Shown: positions 1 through 7,820 of the stretch, piece by piece
How the letters are laid out: the number at the start of each line of letters is the position of its first letter
Position numbering within the stretch: position 1 is the first letter of the stretch
Assembly (NCBI GenBank): GCA_030535245.1
Contig: JAUNBJ010000017.1
Span: forward strand, 1 to 45,728
Direction of reading: 5' to 3'
DNA length: 45,728 nucleotides
Origin: Planctomycetia bacterium
GTDB taxonomy: Bacteria; Planctomycetota; Planctomycetia; Pirellulales; Thermoguttaceae
The notes under the pieces: generated by a model
Seen by the model: the letters and a program-made list of their open reading frames with translations, nothing else
Databases searched by the model: none
What the model was told of the DNA's origin: nothing
Position numbers and translations under genes: made by a program

Positions 1-41
1 CGAACGCAGAGAGCGTAGTAAAAAGTTTTGGGAAGTGGGGT

Positions 42-80
42 CTGGGGAGGAACCTCTTTTTCAAAAGGGTTCCTCCCCAG
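42..80. repeat. 13-bp perfect hairpin at window edge
   Basis: The arms at 42-54 and 68-80 are perfect inverted repeats with a 13-base loop that can itself partly pair (CTTTTT against AAAAG). A hairpin of the same design (purine-rich GAGGAAC-type arms, T-run/A-run loop) lies at 45695-45728, at the other end of the window, so this looks like one copy of a dispersed element. No T-run follows on either strand, so I do not call it a terminator. Confidence 0.75.
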
Positions 81-97
81 AGGTTGGAAGCGAGATT

Positions 98-135
98 GTT
101 AGAACTACCGCGATTCTAACCTTTTGAGAGGAAAC
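98..135 (+). repeat. Dispersed box shared with window right end
   Basis: This segment opens with GTTAGAACTACCG (98-110) and closes with TTGAGAGGAAAC (124-135). The same opening and closing, in the same orientation and with nearly the same spacing, occur at 45667-45704. The middle differs. It lies 17 bp from the hairpin at 42-80, and the right-end copy is also next to such a hairpin, so box and hairpin probably belong to one repeat family. Confidence 0.65.
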
Positions 136-140
136 GCGAT

Positions 141-178
141 AGAATAAGGGAGGCCAGAAGCGCCAGCGTCTGCCTCCC
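141..178 (-). terminator. Probable terminator after cysC
   Basis: On the minus strand, 33 bases past the cysC stop codon, GGGAGG and CCTCCC (148-153 and 173-178) pair, with further inner pairs CAGA/TCTG and CGC/GCG. The stem is followed by TTATTCT. The T-run is imperfect, so this is a likely but not certain intrinsic terminator for the clpP-cysC transcript. Confidence 0.45.
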
Positions 179-210
179 CGAAGATGTAGTCACCCGGATC
201 CCTGGAATCC

Positions 211-867
211 TCAGGCAATTTTACCCGTCTGCTTCAAATACGCGATCACCTCGTCGGCCAACTGGTCGGGGGTCTTGTTCCCCGCGTCCAGTACCAGCTC
301 GGCATTCAGCGGTGCTTCATACGGATCGTCGATCCCCGTGAACCCCTTCAATTCCCCCGCACGTGCTTTCTTATAAAGCCCCTTCGGGTCCCGCTGCTCG
401 CAAATCTCCAACGGGCAGTCCACGAAAATCTCCACGAAATCGCCATCCTTCGCCTTGGCTCGTACCCGATCCCGATCGATCCGATACGGACTGATGAACG
501 CCGTCAACGCCAAAATTCCCGCATTGGCAAACAGATTCGCCACGGCACCAATACGACGGATATTCTCCTCCCGATCCTGCGCGGAGAAACCCAGCCCGAA
601 ACGTTTGGCAAACTCCTCGCCATGAACATCTTTCAACATCCCCGGCCCCGCATTCAGCCCGTGACGCACATTGTCGCCATCCAGCACGACACTATGAAAC
701 CCAAGTTGGTGCAGCTTCGCATCCACCAAATTCGCTACCGTGCTCTTGCCGCACGCACTCAAACCGGTAAACCAGAGAATCGCGCCCTTGTTCCCGTTGA
801 GCTGCTCCCGCTGCTCGCGTGTCACCGAATTATCGTGCCAGTGTACTTCGACTTTTTCTTCCGCCAT
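211..867 (-). CDS. cysC: Adenylylsulfate kinase (APS kinase)
   Basis: This 218-residue protein is a cytoplasmic kinase that phosphorylates adenosine 5'-phosphosulfate to PAPS in sulfate activation. The P-loop is at residues 35-43 (GLSACGKST). It is followed by the family's LDGDNVRHGLN segment, the FAKRFGLGFSAQDREENIRR region, the YRxDRDRVR stretch after FISP, and the DPKGLYKKARAGE motif. Length and order fit stand-alone CysC. A GGAG ribosome site lies 8 bases before the ATG. It follows clpP by 39 bp on the same strand and is the last gene of that run. No ATP sulfurylase or PAPS reductase is in the window, so the downstream use of PAPS (reduction or sulfation) cannot be told. Confidence 0.95.
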   Translation of the reverse strand: MAEEKVEVHWHDNSVTREQREQLNGNKGAILWFTGLSACGKSTVANLVDAKLHQLGFHSVVLDGDNVRHGLNAGPGMLKDVHGEEFAKRFGLGFSAQDREENIRRIGAVANLFANAGILALTAFISPYRIDRDRVRAKAKDGDFVEIFVDCPLEICEQRDPKGLYKKARAGELKGFTGIDDPYEAPLNAELVLDAGNKTPDQLADEVIAYLKQTGKIA

Positions 868-906
868 GGTGTTTCTCCAAATTCATTAAAGGTATGTTAC
901 CAAAAA

Positions 907-1497
907 TCATTCACTCAAAGGGGTCTCGATCACATGATCGATCAGGTGATACTCCATCGCTTCTTCTGCCGACATGAAGTGATCCCGATACGTATCCGCA
1001 TCGATTTTTTCATAACTGTGCCCGGTGTGCTTGATCAGGATGTTGTTCAGCTTCTTTTTGATCAGCTCAAACTCCTTCGCGTGAATCAAAATCTCCTCGG
1101 CAGTTCCTTCCATCCCGGCACTGGGCTGGTGAATCATGATTCGGCTGTTCGGCAGCGCGTATCGCTTGCCCGCGGCGCCTGCCGCCAAAAGCAACGCCCC
1201 CATCGACGCACACTGCCCAATACAGTACGTCCTGACGTCGCACGAAATGAACTGCATCGTGTCGTAAATCGCCATTCCCGAAGTCACGCTCCCGCCCGGC
1301 GAATTAATATAAAAATGAATATCCGCATTCGCGTCCTCCGACTGTAAGAACAAAAACTGCGCCACAATCGCATTCGCGGAATCGTCGTTCACGTCCGTTC
1401 CCAAAAATACAATCCGGTCGCGAAGCAGACGACTGTAAATGTCCATCGCCCGTTCCTCACGCCCGTTCTTCTCAATCACGTAGGGAATCAATGTCAT
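907..1497 (-). CDS. clpP: ATP-dependent Clp protease proteolytic subunit (ClpP-1)
   Basis: This 196-residue serine peptidase subunit (family S14) should form tetradecameric rings that degrade substrates fed by a Clp ATPase in the cytoplasm. The catalytic triad is readable: Ser98 in GQCASMGA, His123 in MIHQP and Asp172 in YRDHF. The oxyanion and handle segments ([10 protein letters not shown]) are also present. The start has a GAGG site 8-9 bases upstream. It lies 8 bp after a second clpP, so the two are probably co-transcribed and could form mixed rings, as known for other bacteria with two ClpPs. No clpX or clpA is in the window. Confidence 0.95.
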   Translation of the reverse strand: MTLIPYVIEKNGREERAMDIYSRLLRDRIVFLGTDVNDDSANAIVAQFLFLQSEDANADIHFYINSPGGSVTSGMAIYDTMQFISCDVRTYCIGQCASMGALLLAAGAAGKRYALPNSRIMIHQPSAGMEGTAEEILIHAKEFELIKKKLNNILIKHTGHSYEKIDADTYRDHFMSAEEAMEYHLIDHVIETPLSE

Positions 1498-1505
1498 CGC
1501 TCACC

Positions 1506-2114
1506 TCAATCCTTCTGGTCGGGAAGGTCCTGTTTCCTGAGAATGCTGTCCACCAGCCCGTAATCCACCGCTTCCTGCGCCGTCATGTAATAGTCCCGAT
1601 CCGTATCCTTCGCAAGTCGCTCCACCGAATTGTTCGTGTCCGCCGCCAAAATCTCGTTCAGTGTCGCACGCGTTTGAAGAATCTCGCTCGCCTGGATGGA
1701 AATGTCCGTCACCTGACCGCCCACCGAACCGTACGGCTGATGAATCATCACCTGCGAATGCGGCAGCACAAAACGCTTCCCCTTCTCGCCCCCTGCCAGC
1801 AACACCGCCGCACCGCTGGCCGCAAGCCCCACGCAATACGTGTTCACCGGACAACTCAATATCTTCATCGTGTCGTACACCGCCAACGTCGCGCTCACGC
1901 TCCCGCCCGGCGAATTGATGTAAAAATGAATGTCCTTCCGACGATTGTCACTCTGCAAATACAACATCTGCATGACCAGATCGTTCGCATTCGCGTCCAT
2001 GATCGGCCCCTGCAAAAAAATGATCCGGTTCTCCAGCAATAAATCCGCCAACGTCATCTGACGCTGACGCTGATAATCGCCGCGGGAAGCGAATATTTCA
2101 AGATTTTTCTCCAT
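1506..2114 (-). CDS. clpP: ATP-dependent Clp protease proteolytic subunit (ClpP-2)
   Basis: This is a second ClpP, 202 residues, with a complete triad: Ser100, His125 (MIHQPYG) and Asp174 (DRDYYM). The nucleophile context is GLAASGAAV rather than the usual AASMAA: Met after Ser is replaced by Gly. The N-terminal region (residues 1-25) is longer and charged compared with ClpP-1, in the part that forms the axial gate. It sits between trigger factor upstream and ClpP-1 downstream, the classic tig-clpP neighbourhood. A promoter-like TTGGGT-N17-TAAAAT lies 50 to 78 bp before the start. Confidence 0.94.
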   Translation of the reverse strand: MEKNLEIFASRGDYQRQRQMTLADLLLENRIIFLQGPIMDANANDLVMQMLYLQSDNRRKDIHFYINSPGGSVSATLAVYDTMKILSCPVNTYCVGLAASGAAVLLAGGEKGKRFVLPHSQVMIHQPYGSVGGQVTDISIQASEILQTRATLNEILAADTNNSVERLAKDTDRDYYMTAQEAVDYGLVDSILRKQDLPDQKD

Positions 2115-2163
2115 CTTTTACCCTTTCATCCAGGAATTAAGAATACGCTCCGCCGGTCACTCC

Positions 2164-2192
2164 ATTTTACCCCGCCAGGCGAACCCACCCAA
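2164..2192 (-). promoter_or_regulatory. Candidate sigma-70 promoter for clpP2-clpP1-cysC
   Basis: Reading the minus strand, TTGGGT (2192-2187) and TAAAAT (2169-2164) are separated by 17 bp. The -10 box lies 50 bp before the clpP-2 ATG. The -10 context GGTAAAATGGA recurs at 30024-30029, and in a close form at 32969-32974, upstream of other genes, which adds weight. It lies in the 196-bp gap between tig and clpP-2; I see nothing else in that gap. Confidence 0.5.
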
Positions 2193-2310
2193 CCAAGGAA
2201 AACCTCCCGTAGAAGGTACCACCCTTCTAAAATACGAAAAGACACGTTCCGCAGCCATGGCCCAAAATCCGTGTCCCTCGTAGATTACGTTGCTCCGGAA
2301 ATCCTTCCGA

Positions 2311-3804
2311 CTACTTTTCTTCCTCGACCGTTTCCTCCGTACTCGCTTCTTCGCCATCGCCGCCCGCCGGGAACGGAACCGACGCCATCTCCTGTGCGTA
2401 CGGCTCAAACGTCGTTTCCTCAAACTCGGCACTCTCCAGAATCTTTGCGATCACCTTCCGTTCCACAATCTGGTTCCGAAGCACATCCATCCGATTCTGC
2501 TTCTCCAGTCGCGCACGAACTCGACGCGGCGATTCCTCCGTCTGCCGGGCGACTTCCGCAATCTCCATGTCGTAATCAGCATCCGTCGCGTCAATCTTTT
2601 CTTCTTCCGCGATACGCTCCAGAATGAAATGTTCCTTCAACGCCTTGGCCACCGATTCGCGACTGTTCTGACGCAATACGTTCAAATGCTCCAGAATCTT
2701 TTCCTGCGGGAATCCACTCCGCTGAAGCTCCAACATCGAACGGTACATCTCCCGCTCCGTCTGACGCTCCAAAAGCGCCGGCGGCAAATCCCAACTCGCC
2801 GATTCCAGCAGCTTCGCCGTAATCGCCTCACGCGCCACCTGCTCCTGACGATAAAGCATCTGCGACTTCAACTGCGTCTCCAGATACAGATCGTAGCCCG
2901 CTTTGTCCTGGAATCCAAACTTGGTGAAGAACTCCTCGTTCAACTCCGGAAGCTCCAACGCGTAAACCTCGTTCACCTCAAACACCGCTTCCACGTCCTT
3001 GCCGCGAAGCAGCACGTTCGGCGCCTCGTCCTTCAGCTGGAATTTCAACGTCCGCTTCTCGCCAGCCTTCACGCCTTCCATCTGCTTGTCAAAATCCGTA
3101 ATCGTCGCGTCGGTGAACAACAGCTCCGGACGGAGGCGAATCACTTCGCTCTTACTGGTATTGATTTCTTCACCATTGGAATAAATCGACAGCTTCGTGG
3201 CAATATAATCGCCGCTCCGCGCCCCATTCTCCGTCTTTTCCAGCTTGCCCAGCCGCGACAAAAACGCCTCGGACGCCTGCTCCTTATCCGCATCCGAAAA
3301 CTCGCGAACCGGCTTCTCGATTTTCATCCCCTTCCACTCCGGAATCTCGAACTCCGGACGAACTTCCAAGTCATACTCGAACGTCATGTCGCCCGACTCC
3401 GGAACCTCAATCGCGTTGATGTCCAAATCCGGATCGCTGATCGGCGCCAGATTCTCGTCGTCGTTGACCTGCGAAATGCTCTCCATCAACAACGCACTCT
3501 TGACACGCTCCGCAACCTCTTTGTGGAAACGAAGCTCCACCAGCTTGCGCGGCGCACGCCCCGGACGAAAACCCGGAACCTGAGCCGTCGGAACCAACTC
3601 GTCGTACTCTTTCGACAGAAAACGATCAATGTCCTCGCGGGCAATCGTCAGCGTGATGTGGCGTTCGCACGCACTGCGATTCTCGATCTCCGCCTTCAGA
3701 TTCAGCTTTTCTTCCTGTGCCGTGTCCTCAGCGACGTTCTCCGCAACGTTTTCCGCAACGTTTTCCTCTGCCTTGTTTTCAAGTTCTTCTGCCATGTTCA
3801 ACAC
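2311..3804 (-). CDS. tig: Trigger factor (ribosome-bound chaperone)
   Basis: This 497-residue protein is trigger factor, which binds the ribosome exit tunnel and shields nascent chains. The ribosome-binding signature lies in VPGFRPGRAPRKLVE (E. coli GFRxGxxP). A peptidyl-prolyl isomerase-like middle domain (RSGDYIATKLS onward) and a long helical C-terminal chaperone region follow. Compared with about 430 residues in E. coli it has an acidic, Glu-rich N-terminal extension with the tandem unit ENVAENVAEN, and an acidic C-terminal tail. Two in-frame starts are possible: GTG at 3804 and ATG at 3795. Neither has a strong ribosome site, and the ATG gives a protein three residues shorter. It follows tRNA-Gly and precedes the clpP pair. 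Confidence 0.95.
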   Translation of the reverse strand: MLNMAEELENKAEENVAENVAENVAEDTAQEEKLNLKAEIENRSACERHITLTIAREDIDRFLSKEYDELVPTAQVPGFRPGRAPRKLVELRFHKEVAERVKSALLMESISQVNDDENLAPISDPDLDINAIEVPESGDMTFEYDLEVRPEFEIPEWKGMKIEKPVREFSDADKEQASEAFLSRLGKLEKTENGARSGDYIATKLSIYSNGEEINTSKSEVIRLRPELLFTDATITDFDKQMEGVKAGEKRTLKFQLKDEAPNVLLRGKDVEAVFEVNEVYALELPELNEEFFTKFGFQDKAGYDLYLETQLKSQMLYRQEQVAREAITAKLLESASWDLPPALLERQTEREMYRSMLELQRSGFPQEKILEHLNVLRQNSRESVAKALKEHFILERIAEEEKIDATDADYDMEIAEVARQTEESPRRVRARLEKQNRMDVLRNQIVERKVIAKILESAEFEETTFEPYAQEMASVPFPAGGDGEEASTEETVEEEK

Positions 3805-3845
3805 CCAGGTCTTTCAAGGGAAACCAAAATAAAAATGCTCGGATA

Positions 3846-3886
3846 CAACAAACGGCCCACAGGCTATAAGCCGGAGCCGTTGTTTT
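3846..3886. other. Inter-cistronic hairpin between tRNA-Gly and tig
   Basis: The sequences AACGGC (3851-3856) and GCCGTT (3876-3881) pair, and the loop contains a second small hairpin, GGCTATAAGCC. On the plus strand TTTT follows. On the minus strand, the direction of the genes, TTTGTTGTAT follows. It could end the tRNA transcript or mark a processing site. The evidence is structural only. Confidence 0.35.
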
Positions 3887-3923
3887 ATTCATTAAAAGTC
3901 CAAAGACAAAGTCCTTTTCAAAA

Positions 3924-3995
3924 GCGGGCGAAGGGTTTCGAACCCTCGACAACAACGTTGGCAACGTTGTGCTCTACCAACTGAGCTACGCCCGC
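3924..3995 (-). tRNA. tRNA-Gly (anticodon GCC)
   Basis: The minus strand folds as a complete 72-base cloverleaf. The acceptor stem GCGGGCG pairs perfectly with CGCCCGC, the D-arm is GCTC/GAGC, and the anticodon stem CAACG/CGTTG holds the loop TTGCCAA (anticodon GCC, glycine). The variable region has 5 bases and the T-arm loop is TTCGAAA. CCA is not encoded. A strong promoter lies 42 bp upstream. Confidence 0.96.
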
Positions 3996-4036
3996 ATGAG
4001 TCTATTCGAGAGATTCATCCACTCGAATTAACCGGG

Positions 4037-4064
4037 ATTATAATCCTCCCTGATTTTTTCGCAA
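4037..4064 (-). promoter_or_regulatory. Strong sigma-70 promoter for tRNA-Gly
   Basis: On the minus strand TTGCGA (4064-4059) is followed after 16 bp by a perfect TATAAT (4042-4037). This would start transcription roughly 35 bases before the tRNA. Reading may continue into tig. The sequence match and position are seen directly; use in the cell is inferred. Confidence 0.7.
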
Positions 4065-4154
4065 GCCCCCCCATGAAAATTTTTTACCCAGATTCCCCGC
4101 ACGGGGGACACGCGCCCCCCCGCTCGGAAAAAATCCTTCGGCCCAAACGCAGGC

Positions 4155-5057
4155 TCACACCTCCGCCTTGTCCCACTCGCTGCGCAAATACGCAATCGAT
4201 TTGCGAATCTCTGCCAGCCGGTCGGTTCCCGCCACGCCACACTCAAACGTCGCAAACCCGTTGTATCCCAGGTACTTCAGACCACGGAACCCGTGCGCAA
4301 ACGGGCGATCGTCCTGTCCCGGAAGCGTCCGACGCGGTTCCTGCGGGCCGTTCCCCAAATGAACATGCTTCAGGAATTTGCCCGCCGAAAGGAACGCTCC
4401 CATGTCGTCCACTTCCTCGATTGCCATGTGATAAAAATCCCCCATCGTGCCGATTCCGATCGCGTCTTTATTGCAATCACGCGCAATCGCCGCCCCGTCG
4501 GCAACCTGCCGAATGTACCACGATTCCCCACGATTCAACGGCTCAAACACAATATTTGTGTTCGCCTGCGCCGCAAACTCGGCCAACGCCGGCATCGTGT
4601 CCACCACAATCTTGCGGACTTCCAGCGGATTCAGCTTCGTCTGGCCGTTAAACGCCGGCACGTAAACCACCACCTTCGCCTCCAGCGTGTTGGCGTTCTC
4701 GATTGCCTTTTTCAGCATGTCGATCCCCTCCTGACGCTTGGACACATCTTCCGACACGATCCGTCCGCCACAGGAACCAAAACAGAGCGCCACCACCTTG
4801 AAACCAGCATCGTCGAACATCTTCTTCTGCCCGAGCGCCCCAGTGCCGTCGCCCCCTGCTTCGATCCCCTCGAAACCCAGTTCCTTCATCCGCGTAATCC
4901 GTTCGGCATCGTCTTTCGCCGGCACGAACCCCCAACTGCAAGCCAGCCGTAACTTGGCTTCCGAGGCCTTATTCAGGTTTTCCGCCATCGCGGTGCCCGT
5001 CAGCATGGTCGCGGCGCCCGCCACCGCTGAGGATACAAAAAAATCACGTCGATTCAT
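4155..5057 (-). CDS. Tat-exported sugar phosphate isomerase/epimerase-like TIM barrel protein
   Basis: The ATG at 5057 is chosen because AGGAG lies just upstream and the protein then begins with a twin-arginine signal (MNRRDFF, a hydrophobic stretch, and a TAMA-type cleavage region). It has 300 residues. The rest is a xylose isomerase-like (AP endonuclease 2 superfamily) TIM barrel. Likely metal ligands are Glu in FEPLNRGES, Asp/His in GDFYHM, His in HVHLGNG and Glu near the end in FECGV. Proteins of this type are very abundant in Planctomycetota and act on sugars or keto-sugars outside the cytoplasm. The exact substrate cannot be read from the sequence. It stands alone between tRNA-Gly and the tandem palindromic repeats. 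Confidence 0.85.
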   Translation of the reverse strand: MNRRDFFVSSAVAGAATMLTGTAMAENLNKASEAKLRLACSWGFVPAKDDAERITRMKELGFEGIEAGGDGTGALGQKKMFDDAGFKVVALCFGSCGGRIVSEDVSKRQEGIDMLKKAIENANTLEAKVVVYVPAFNGQTKLNPLEVRKIVVDTMPALAEFAAQANTNIVFEPLNRGESWYIRQVADGAAIARDCNKDAIGIGTMGDFYHMAIEEVDDMGAFLSAGKFLKHVHLGNGPQEPRRTLPGQDDRPFAHGFRGLKYLGYNGFATFECGVAGTDRLAEIRKSIAYLRSEWDKAEV

Positions 5058-5234
5058 GGTTTTCTCCTGTTCAAGAAATCTTAAAGGTAGGTTGACTGTA
5101 AGGTACTTTCCCAAACCGCATTCTTCCACCCATACGGTATGAAAGCTACCCGGAACATTCTATTGTAACGGCCCACCCTCCAAAAATCCAGCGGGGGCGG
5201 GGAAAAATCTTTTCAGAAATCGCTGAATATTTTA

Positions 5235-5481
5235 TTGTATACACCATGTTATGAAATAATCTGGAGCCGTGAACGAAGCGAAGCGTAGTTCCGGAAAACT
5301 GCCGAGCGATTCCCCACTGCTTCCGGAACTACGGGCTACGCCCTCCGTTCTCGGCTCTTGTATGCACCATGTTTATGAAATAATCTGGAGCCGTGAACGA
5401 AGCGAAGCGTAGTTCCGGAAAACAGCCGAGCGATTCCCCACTGCTTCCGGAACTACGGGCTACGCCCTCCGTTCACGGCTC
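5235..5481. repeat. Tandem duplication carrying two 94-bp palindromes
   Basis: Two near-identical units of about 123 bp (5235-5357 and 5358-5481) lie head to tail. Each contains a 94-bp imperfect palindrome, at 5264-5357 and 5388-5481. The outer arms GAGCCGTGAACG/CGTTCACGGCTC and inner arms CGTAGTTCCGGAA/TTCCGGAACTACG pair, with GAAGCGAAG-type spacers between them. Related copies are at 29082-29175 (inverted orientation, also 94 bp) and, incomplete, at 45588-45652. This fits a REP/BIME-like family. The rest of the 654-bp gap between 5058 and 5711 holds only a possible -10 box near 5608. Confidence 0.9.
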
Positions 5482-5607
5482 TTGTGGGTCTTATTTATTA
5501 TACACAAGTTAGCGTCATGGGATTGTCGAAACCCTCAAAACTTTCGCCTTTTTTGTAAATTTTGCATTATTTTTGTTCCGAAGCCGTGCAATTTCCGATA
5601 CTTAGGT

Positions 5608-5613
5608 TATAAT
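5608..5613 (+). promoter_or_regulatory. Possible -10 box for the PEP-CTERM protease gene
   Basis: A perfect TATAAT lies about 100 bp before the chosen start at 5712. No convincing -35 box is found 16 to 18 bp upstream, so this is only a weak candidate. Confidence 0.3.
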
Positions 5614-5711
5614 GGAAAAAAGTGAAAAGGCACAAGGAATGTTCCTGTTTCGGCATGGAGGTTTGGAAAACGACTATCTACGGGAACGTGTCCCGTAACC
5701 TTGAGGATTCC

Positions 5712-7691
5712 ATGAAATCTTTGTTTTGTTTGAAGAATGTCTGTTTGCTGGTTATTCTTACGCTTTGGACTGGTGCCACCCTCTGGGGACAAAGCACCGT
5801 TCCAACCACCTACGACGATTATCTTACCGCCATCAACGCTCCCGCTGCGTGGGAGATGGGATATACCGGCGCCGGGGTAACGGTGGGTATTGTGGACGAC
5901 AGCATGGAAACGTCGCATTCTTTTTTCAACGATTCCAATGGGAATTCACGTGTAATTTCGGAATTGAATAAAAATTATACAAATTACTCTGGAAGTGGTT
6001 GGGATGACGACAATCCTAACCCCTATTACGATAATTACAGTGTTGGCGGTTACTATTACTATGGGGATACCCATGGAACGTCTGTTGCGGGTTGTGTCGC
6101 GGCTTATGACACGACTACGAATACATATGGCCCCGCATATGGCGCTTCCCTTGCCGGAATCCGGATTGATCTGACGTGTGGATCACAACGGTTTATCGAT
6201 TTGGCAAACGCGTGGCTTACGGGAACAGGAAGCATCGATATAAAAAATAACAGTTATGGGGCAAGTACGGGGTACATGACTTCCAATAGTAATATCCTTG
6301 CATCCTATCTCAATGTGAGTATGGATGTCGCGACAAAAGCGGGGACTATTTTTGCGTTTGCCGCAGGAAATGAACGTGATGATACCTACGCGAATGGAAA
6401 AGACTGCAATAAGAAAGTATATGGCGCTTATCACAACACGCTGACGGTCGCTGCTACGGGAGTTTTGACGGGGGGTACCTACGACTATGAAAAGATCGCC
6501 TCCTTCAGTTGCTACGGAGCCAGTGTTTTTATATCTGCCCCTGGTGATGGGATTCAGACATCCGACCGTTCGGATACCTCTACAGGAAAAGTTCCTGATG
6601 GAGCGAGTACGATAGACGTGGGGTTTCAGGGATATACGTCAGGAACGGTTGACTATTCTTTCGACGGTACCTCCGCCGCGACACCGATTGTTTCGGGCGT
6701 CATGGCGCTTGCGGTAGAGGCGATCGAGAAAACAAATCCTTACGGGGTGACTGCGGATACTCGCCTGATGAAACATCTTTTGGTTCAGACCGCCAAAAAG
6801 ATCGATACTTCCGCTACGGGAGATGAAATCGAGTGGACGACCAATGCCGCAGGAAATATGTTTTCTCCCTCCTATGGTTTTGGGTTGATCGATGCGGGAG
6901 CACTGGTTTCCGCCGCAGAAACGACGTTTGGTGTCACGGAACAGACGATCCTGACGGCAGATTGGACCATATCGAGTTGGAGTTCTACGGAAATCAATCC
7001 GGCAACGTTAGAGAATATCCGTAGTACCGATTCCGACGCGATTTATTATGTTTATGATTCGACCTATACTCCTGAAAGTAGTGGTTCCTCGGCAACGACC
7101 TGTCTATTGGACGCTTCCCTTTCCATGGGGAATTCCGAGATCGCCGACGAAAACAATTACGTTATCAACGCATCTACGTTTGATGTGAAAAATGTCACGG
7201 TGGACAACACCAGTTTGACAGGCGAATCTCTTTATAATAAAGGTTCCGTTCAGGTGACGTTGACGGAGGATGATTTTATTGTCGATAATATTGACGTCAC
7301 GCAAACCCTTGAGGAGGTCGCGATGACCGTGGCTATCTACGCGACCAGTCTGGAAGACCTCCGCCTGACCCTCGTTTCGGCAGAAGGAACGGAGAGTATT
7401 CTGGCGTATGAAGACCCGGACGGCGATTCTCAAAGTGGTTTGATCGCCTGGACGTACACGACAAACGCCTTTTGGGGAGAAAATCCTGTTGGAACATGGA
7501 CACTCAGCATTCAGAGTGTGTCGGATCAGTTAATCAAATTGTTTACAGACAGCTTTGCGAGCACCTTTTACATGGGGGCACTTCGCAACGAACCTGCCGC
7601 TCCCGAACCGGGGTCGTGGATATTGTTTATATGCTTTGGCAGCTGGCTGCTGGTGCGAATTCGACGAAAAACAGAACCACTGATTGATTAA
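5712..7691 (+). CDS. Subtilisin/kexin-like serine protease with P-domain and PEP-CTERM anchor
   Basis: The start at 5712 has GAGG five bases upstream and gives a clean signal peptide; the protein has 659 residues. The S8 catalytic triad is visible: Asp62 (IVDDSME), His121 (THGTSVAG) and Ser321 (GTSAATP). The VDD context and a C-terminal P-domain (about residues 520-620, ending near GTWTLSIQS) resemble eukaryotic proprotein convertases of the kexin/furin type. The last 35 residues are a PEP-CTERM anchor: PEPGSW, a hydrophobic helix, then RIRRK. It should be secreted, processed by an exosortase and held at the cell surface. The exosortase is not in this window. Substrates are unknown. The stop codon lies inside a heptamer repeat array that begins at 7688. 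Confidence 0.92.
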   Translation: MKSLFCLKNVCLLVILTLWTGATLWGQSTVPTTYDDYLTAINAPAAWEMGYTGAGVTVGIVDDSMETSHSFFNDSNGNSRVISELNKNYTNYSGSGWDDDNPNPYYDNYSVGGYYYYGDTHGTSVAGCVAAYDTTTNTYGPAYGASLAGIRIDLTCGSQRFIDLANAWLTGTGSIDIKNNSYGASTGYMTSNSNILASYLNVSMDVATKAGTIFAFAAGNERDDTYANGKDCNKKVYGAYHNTLTVAATGVLTGGTYDYEKIASFSCYGASVFISAPGDGIQTSDRSDTSTGKVPDGASTIDVGFQGYTSGTVDYSFDGTSAATPIVSGVMALAVEAIEKTNPYGVTADTRLMKHLLVQTAKKIDTSATGDEIEWTTNAAGNMFSPSYGFGLIDAGALVSAAETTFGVTEQTILTADWTISSWSSTEINPATLENIRSTDSDAIYYVYDSTYTPESSGSSATTCLLDASLSMGNSEIADENNYVINASTFDVKNVTVDNTSLTGESLYNKGSVQVTLTEDDFIVDNIDVTQTLEEVAMTVAIYATSLEDLRLTLVSAEGTESILAYEDPDGDSQSGLIAWTYTTNAFWGENPVGTWTLSIQSVSDQLIKLFTDSFASTFYMGALRNEPAAPEPGSWILFICFGSWLLVRIRRKTEPLID

Positions 7692-7807
7692 TGGTTAATG
7701 GTTAATGGTTAATGACTTTTGTTCATGCCGTTTTCTGAATGGTAAGGAGGTACGCACTTCGACAGAAACGGTTTGAATAGAAATAATTAACCATTAACCA
7801 TTATAAT
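7688..7807. repeat. Heptamer-flanked inverted-repeat element, copy 1
   Basis: Four tandem heptamers TTAATGG (the last is TTAATGA) at 7688-7715 face inverted TTAACCA heptamers at about 7787-7807, around a core of about 70 bp. The core shares the segment CCGTTTTCTGAATGGTAAG with the element at 39352-39470. The left array begins on the stop codon of the protease gene. The core also has a weak inner inverted repeat (CCGTTTTCTG and CAGAAACGG). Confidence 0.85.
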
Positions 7808-7820
7808 TCTACGCTCGTTT

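Noticed and set aside
3999..4154. Second tRNA or small RNA beside tRNA-Gly
   Set aside because: No other cloverleaf is found. The stretch holds the tRNA promoter and a short CCCCG/CGGGG hairpin only.
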